Part shown: piece by piece, positions 59,430 through 64,000 of the stretch | Position numbering within the stretch: the stretch's first letter is position 1 | Layout of the letters: every line of letters begins with the position of its first letter | NCBI GenBank assembly: GCA_028554795.2 | Contig: CM068835.1 | Span: forward strand, 29,762,311-29,826,310 | Length of the DNA stretch: 64,000 nt | Source: Sinohyriopsis cumingii | Lineage: Eukaryota > Mollusca > Bivalvia > Unionida > Unionidae | Direction of reading: 5' to 3' | Made by a program: the position numbers and the translations under genes | The notes under the pieces: model-generated | The model's database searches: none | Told to the model about the DNA's origin: nothing | The model's input: only the letters and a program-made list of their open reading frames with translations

Positions 59430-59790
59430 GAGAGGCTATTAAAACATGTCATTAAAACACCATTAAAGTACTAGAAAGTCTCGTTGGAGAGGCTGTTTTA
59501 GCATATATTAAAATCCCATTTTCATATTGTAATCATATCACGAAAGTCTGTTTAAGAATGTCATTAAAACCCATTTAAATATTGTAAACGTATCACCGGG
59601 AGTCTGTTTAAGCGTGTCATTAAAACCCATTTAAACACTGTAAATATATCACCAGAGAAGTTATTTAAGCAGATCATTCAAACCTATTAAAAACACCATG
59701 AACATGTCATTGAAGAGGTTGTCTTAGCATATCATTCAAACCTATTTAGGCTCCACAAACATGTGTTAGGAGAGGGAGTTTAACAAATCA
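59430..59790. repeat. about 57-bp minisatellite, 6 copies, diverged
   Basis: The unit with GTCATTAAAACCCATTTAAA..TGTAAA.ATATCACC..AGTCTGTTTAAGC recurs six times with substantial divergence. Confidence 0.8.
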
Positions 59791-60420
59791 TTAAAAGTGA
59801 TTAAAAGCACTCGTCTAGTTTCATAGGTAGGGCGCGGTACAAAGTTGTGCCAGATTCTCGCACGTTTCTCAAGGCATATACGCAATGGGTTCGGTAGGGC
59901 CTGATTCAAGCAAGCAAGCAATCCGAGATTGATTTTGCTAATTCTTCCTGACGTGAGCACACTGCATAGCTATGCAAGAGCTCGGTGTATTTTATTCACT
60001 TTGCTAAGAGTATAGACAAGGATATAGAAAGGCCGTCATTGCGTTTTTCTATATACCTTTTATGCATTTGGCGACTTTGACCATGGCTTTGGTTGTAGTA
60101 GTGTTTGGAATTAGCTCATCAAATGGCTGTTCCATCAAATGTCGATAGTGGCATTGGTTGATTACGACTTGCAATTGCAGATCTGCAGGTCATATCGGAT
60201 GAGGGGATGGTGTGTGAGGCGCTATCATTCTTCCTAATTTTAAAAAAGACACAAATGGAGATGGTTTTGTCGCGTAGCACTAAAGATATGTGGTCTCTGA
60301 TTGCGGTTAGCTTTGTTTCGGGCAAGATGAAGATTTCATCATGGTTGTTGGCTTTCGTGGATAGTCACTAGATGAAAACAATACCAGCTGCAACGCCTCA
60401 AGGAAAGCTTAAAACGGTGA
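59766..60420 (-). pseudogene. DIRS-like retrotransposon relic (RT end region)
   Basis: On the minus strand, 60325-60119 stays open and reads LPETKLTAIRDHISLVL, then ISICVFFKIRKN, and TCRSAIASRNQP..LSTFDGTA. It follows the pattern at the end of DIRS-type reverse transcriptases (LP..K...I, an ISIR.L..+IG segment, a YR.L segment, K..AL, FD). The preceding minus sequence (60420-60330) carries a broken FLGF-like block. It is closed by stops and frameshifts. The family is inferred from pattern, not confirmed. Confidence 0.45.
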
Positions 60421-61840
60421 TTCTCAAGAGTAATCACATTGGGAGTAGAAGTGATAGTTGAAAATATTTCAATCCCCGTCACACTGGTGCCCAGAGGAAC
60501 AACCGTCAGTGTGGTGTCAACACTATCCACCGTGTTTACTGCGCGCTTGCACCGCTATTCAACCTCTGACAGTAAGTTGGCTTCCGCCTCGCAGATCTAT
60601 TTCAGGCGAAATTCTTGTTTGTGTTGGACTTTTGTGTAAGGCGAGGTTATAATTCCGCTTTAAACAGCGTGATATGAAGCTTTAATTGACCTAGAGGATT
60701 GGGTGGGTTGGCTCCCATGTGAAGATGCACATCTAACATGTTATCGTGGTGTACTGGTAAGATGGAGGTGATGTCAAAAGAAGGCGTTCGTTTATCTGAT
60801 GTCACCAGATCTGGGAATAACAAGGTCCTCAACACATCAGCAAGCAAACCCACCAAGTGTCACACATGCCAAATCGTTTGTTCGCAGGTTCTACATCTGT
60901 TTCTGGTCGATAACAGTGATACAGAAGAATGCATATGTTTCGAATATAACTCTGTTTCTTCTACCGGCGAGACAAGTGATACAAGGCCTTACATAGCAAA
61001 CGAAAAGTCATCGCTGAGGACGTTTCGCTGAATACCACCTTGTCATTGTGATAGCGATTGAGCCATTGAACCCCACCCCCTAGGGCAGTACTTTTGGCTA
61101 TTTTTCCAAAGCAGACATATCAATTAACCTTCAGTGTTCTTAGGTTGTGTTAGGATGCACAGGGTAGCTCCAGTGATTGATGTTCATCTGCTTGCATCCT
61201 CCAATCTCAACTGTTGCCTGTGAATCCCTAGGAGGCGAAGATATACGTGTGAGCTGCACCACTACCCCGTCCTCTTCCTCAACCGCAGGATTGGTAGGGG
61301 ACAACAATGATTCGTTTGCATTGCCTATGTATTGTTGCTCCTCTATGGTGATATTACTATGACTTTAAGCATAGCGCGAGTTCCTTTTGGGAAAGTCGAA
61401 GAGAGAGTGGCTTGTTATCTATATTTAATTTGCATTGTTTGTTAGTTTTCTTCTGTCACTATACGCTATGGATAATTGTATTTTAGATCTGACCTTATCC
61501 AAAATCAAGTTCTTTTTCTACCTGACCTGAATCAGCGATTTTTGGTTTAGTGAACAATATTTTTATCTCAATCTGAGTCAAGAATATTAGAAATTCTACA
61601 TGAAATGCCGGGTCTACCTGTTGTTTAGGACATTTTATGATATAACTTTAGACACAGACCTTCTAACTATGATTTTTTTTATTATCTAGTTAACATTTGG
61701 AACCTACCAGAGTGAAATTTTTCATTACTTAATAGTTTTTTTGTAGAAAATATTAATTGTGACCAGGGGTCAAGTAGGGTACTAAACAATCTTGTTTATC
61801 TAGAAATTATTTCTTCGCGGTGTAAGATTTGAGCAGAAAT
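60421..61840. other. intron-like DNA with short open frames, no gene assigned
   Basis: GC is higher than to the left, and both strands carry open frames of 60-97 codons between 60421 and 61031 (for example + 60738-61031, with CHTCQIVC). Parts may belong to the DIRS-like relic on the minus strand. After 61380 the sequence is plain and AT-rich. Confidence 0.3.
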
Positions 61841-61844
61841 CAGT

Positions 61845-62292
61845 TGCATTATGGTTGCGTTCAGTGTTTCATTTGGCTTGGGATTAATTTATTCAAATTA
61901 TTTAATTCGAATGATTAGTCTCTTGAAATACAAAGTGCTCAAAAATAGCATTCTTGGAAATAGAGACTTGGATTTATAATGAAATTTCAAATAAGGATAT
62001 ATTCTTGATTGTATTATTGTGATCCAACAAAGACTGTTGGCATATCACCACAACACGGGCTGCCACAAGAACATCAACATTTTCAGCATTAAATTACTTA
62101 TTTTGGAATGCCAATAAAGTTTATTCAGAACTTTAAATATTTGAATTCGTTTTAGAAATTCAATAATTATTTGGGATTTAATTCGCAATACCGTCAGTTC
62201 GTTTTACATTTTTCACTTTGCATTCTCGAGAAATAGATTATTTGTTGAATTTTAGAAAGCTTGTAGCTCTCACTCTTTTCTATTACTAAACA
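61845..62292 (+). mobile_element. solo LTR of the Gypsy-type family
   Basis: Collinear with the LTR at 15921-16360 over about 440 bp but clearly diverged (shared GAAATACAAAGTGCTC/GTGTTC, GACTGTTGGCATAT/GACTGTTGACACAT, TAATTCGCAATACCGTCAGT/TAATTTGCAATACCATAATT, AAAGCTTGTAGCTCTCACTC). No gag or pol follows, so it is a solo LTR or the edge of another element. Ends approximate; no target duplication seen. Confidence 0.6.
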
Positions 62293-62299
62293 TCCCGAA

Positions 62300-63380
62300 G
62301 CTGGTGCGTTGACGTTGACACCTTCGCACCCGATGGTGTCTCCAGTGGCAAACGTAGAAGCAAGGATACTTGTAAACTTTCGTGTGAGACGTTGCGAGAA
62401 TGACAGACTGATTACTGTTTTCGTGTTGTCCGTGTACGATTACATTTACATTAATGAAAAGGGTTGCCTACTTTCCGTTACCACGATGTCCATATGAATT
62501 TAACAAAGTAAAAGTCGACTCCGTGGATGTTGATAATGTCTTTGCTATTGCCGAGGGTGAGACAACCGACGTTTTACGTTTTGCGTTGAATCCCTTTAAT
62601 AGTAGCCAGACACATTTATTGCGGTAATTCTTCTAACCGACGTGATACGTCAGGCTTTTAAGTACGCGACAGAAAGGCTACGCTTTTGCTGGCCTTGGTA
62701 GCACAGTCTGCCCCGTGGCCGAGATTTTCAGCATCTGGAACGACATTAAAGGGGATATGGTCTGAAGGTGCTTGCAGTGTTGTTACTAATGTAGCCAGGG
62801 CCAGGTAGACTCCTAGTGTATTAGTAATTGTCAGGTACTTTTATTTAATATCATGGGTGATGATACACCCCTGGATACCGCCGTTACGCAATATACAGCA
62901 ACGTGGCATACCATAGACACAATATGTGTTTCCATAAAAGACTAACCACCCACACAAATAACTAGTAGCAGGTGCTGTTTTTCTATCGTCACTATTCCTA
63001 CCTGAGTTTTGTGTTCGAGATGGACATAATGCCGCGGGATGTTGAAAAACGATAGGGGATTAGCTAATGTGTGTGTGCCAACTCCGAAAATCTCATTTTG
63101 GGTAGTCAAAAAGATGGAGGTGAGCGGTTCGAGATGGAGCGTCCAGTTTGGTTCAGTAAGTATGATGTTTACCCACCCGGTCACCACCTTATAATCCACA
63201 GTATATATTACTTTATTGAGCATATTTATGTTGCTATACCCATCAGAAAAGGTGATAGCTATCCTGATCTTATGAGCTTGGAAATCGAACACGTCAAAGT
63301 TCTTGTTACCAAACGTAGCCGAAACGTCGTACTACCTTGGGCCGAATGTAATTTTGCAAAGGTCCAACTAAACTATTAGG
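62300..63380 (+). pseudogene. unidentified decayed coding region on + strand
   Basis: GC and CpG are markedly higher than in the introns to the left. Protein-like pieces occur in order in different frames: NDRLITVFVLSVYDYIYINE (62400-62458), KVDSVDVDNVFAIAEGETTD (62508-62567), FAGLGSTVCPVAEIFSIWND (about 62687-62746), MGDDTPLDTAVTQYTATWHT (62852 onwards, 31 codons to a stop), and a 102-codon frame at 63071-63379. The minus strand over 62942-63292 is also open (116 codons), so the coding strand is uncertain. I do not recognise the family; an integrated mobile or viral-type element in decay is one reading. Confidence 0.3.
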
Positions 63381-63514
63381 CAATAAAACTTTGATGATTG
63401 TCAGAACCAACACTATAGTCTGTTCATACCTCCATGTTTGCTTTTACCCCTCTGCCGATTCCATTAACGGCTATCTTTAATGTCATAAAAGTGCACAGAA
63501 CATAGTTAATTCAT

Positions 63515-63935
63515 TCACTGACGTATAATTTCTAACCTGTATTTGACCAGAGTGGGCCTAACACTGGCATCCTCTGCGCCTCTCATGCATAACGGATTTT
63601 CCATACTAACACGGCGCCATGTTGCGTACACTATGGGCAAGTTGATTTCCTCGGACAATATTGTGACGTAGTTCATCTTATTCGGTAACTGCCGGATAAT
63701 TCCGTAAATTACCATTATGTTGAGGATTTAGAGTTACATCCTTTGCACACATGTACATATAAAGTACACCGCTTGTTAAATCAACGTGAAAGGCAAATTT
63801 GTAATGGTCATTCTTGTCCTTTGCTTGAGTTGACATTGTAAATATCGGAAGCAGACGACTTAGTGTTTTCCTTCTATGGACATACATGAATAGTTGTGAA
63901 CACACCCCTTTGCTGAAAATGGACTTGTCTGGCAA
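63515..63935 (-). pseudogene. unidentified minus-strand frames, possibly one frame-shifted gene
   Basis: Two overlapping minus-strand frames (63678-63935 and 63515-63715) have similar composition and could be one reading frame broken by a frameshift near 63690. No motif is recognised. They may belong with the region 62300-63380. Confidence 0.25.
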
Positions 63936-64000
63936 TTGGAAATGACTGGCGAACAGGTCGTCTTTTACAATGGAAACGTCCGTTTGGAATGAAACGCGCA

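Noticed and set aside
50278..64000. Further GH3 gene 2 exons (nucleophile Asp region) in the rest of the window
   Set aside because: I looked for the expected barrel motifs in all + frames and found none; the gene most likely continues past 64000.

Overview
This is animal nuclear DNA: AT-rich, intron-dominated, with canonical GT-AG exons, tRNA-derived SINEs, decayed LINE, LTR and DNA transposons, and an extraordinary load of minisatellites. Gene content and repeat types suggest a lophotrochozoan, most likely a mollusc. That assignment is inference, because no single feature proves the species.

The only protein-coding genes I can support are two glycoside hydrolase family 3 (GH3, beta-xylosidase/beta-glucosidase type) genes in the same orientation on the + strand. 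Gene 1 enters from the left with its 5' part outside the window. It shows six exons (3281-28543) encoding the C-terminal alpha/beta sandwich, the conserved TYRYF..PLYPFGYGLSYTEF block and the fibronectin-III-like tail, and ends in a stop codon. Gene 2 starts at 45802 with a signal peptide and shows three coding exons (to 50277) covering the N-terminal half of the TIM barrel. The rest, including the nucleophile Asp region, lies beyond 64000. The two are best read as head-to-tail paralogues encoding secreted carbohydrate-active enzymes. A plausible gene 2 promoter (E-box, TATA box) and a non-coding first exon lie near 45140-45225.

Layout: 1-3.3 kb, intron or flank with an 82-bp minisatellite. 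3.3-28.5 kb, gene 1; its introns hold a LINE relic, at least eight minisatellites, a Tigger/pogo DNA transposon (13221-14942) with TA target duplications, a Gypsy LTR element lacking its reverse transcriptase (15.9-19.3 kb), and two SINEs. 28.5-45 kb, intergenic: more minisatellites, SINEs, a LINE 3' end and a MITE-like element. 45.1-64 kb, gene 2; its second intron begins with a ~40-bp minisatellite that is an amplified copy of the exon 2 end including the 5' splice site, and its third intron contains a 5.2-kb, 29-bp satellite (about 175 copies), a DIRS-like relic, a solo LTR of the same family as the Gypsy element, and an unidentified GC-richer region with open frames at 62.3-64 kb.

The most unusual observation is the minisatellite made from a coding exon's splice donor (48660-49725), which places about 25 potential GT donors in a row behind the real one.
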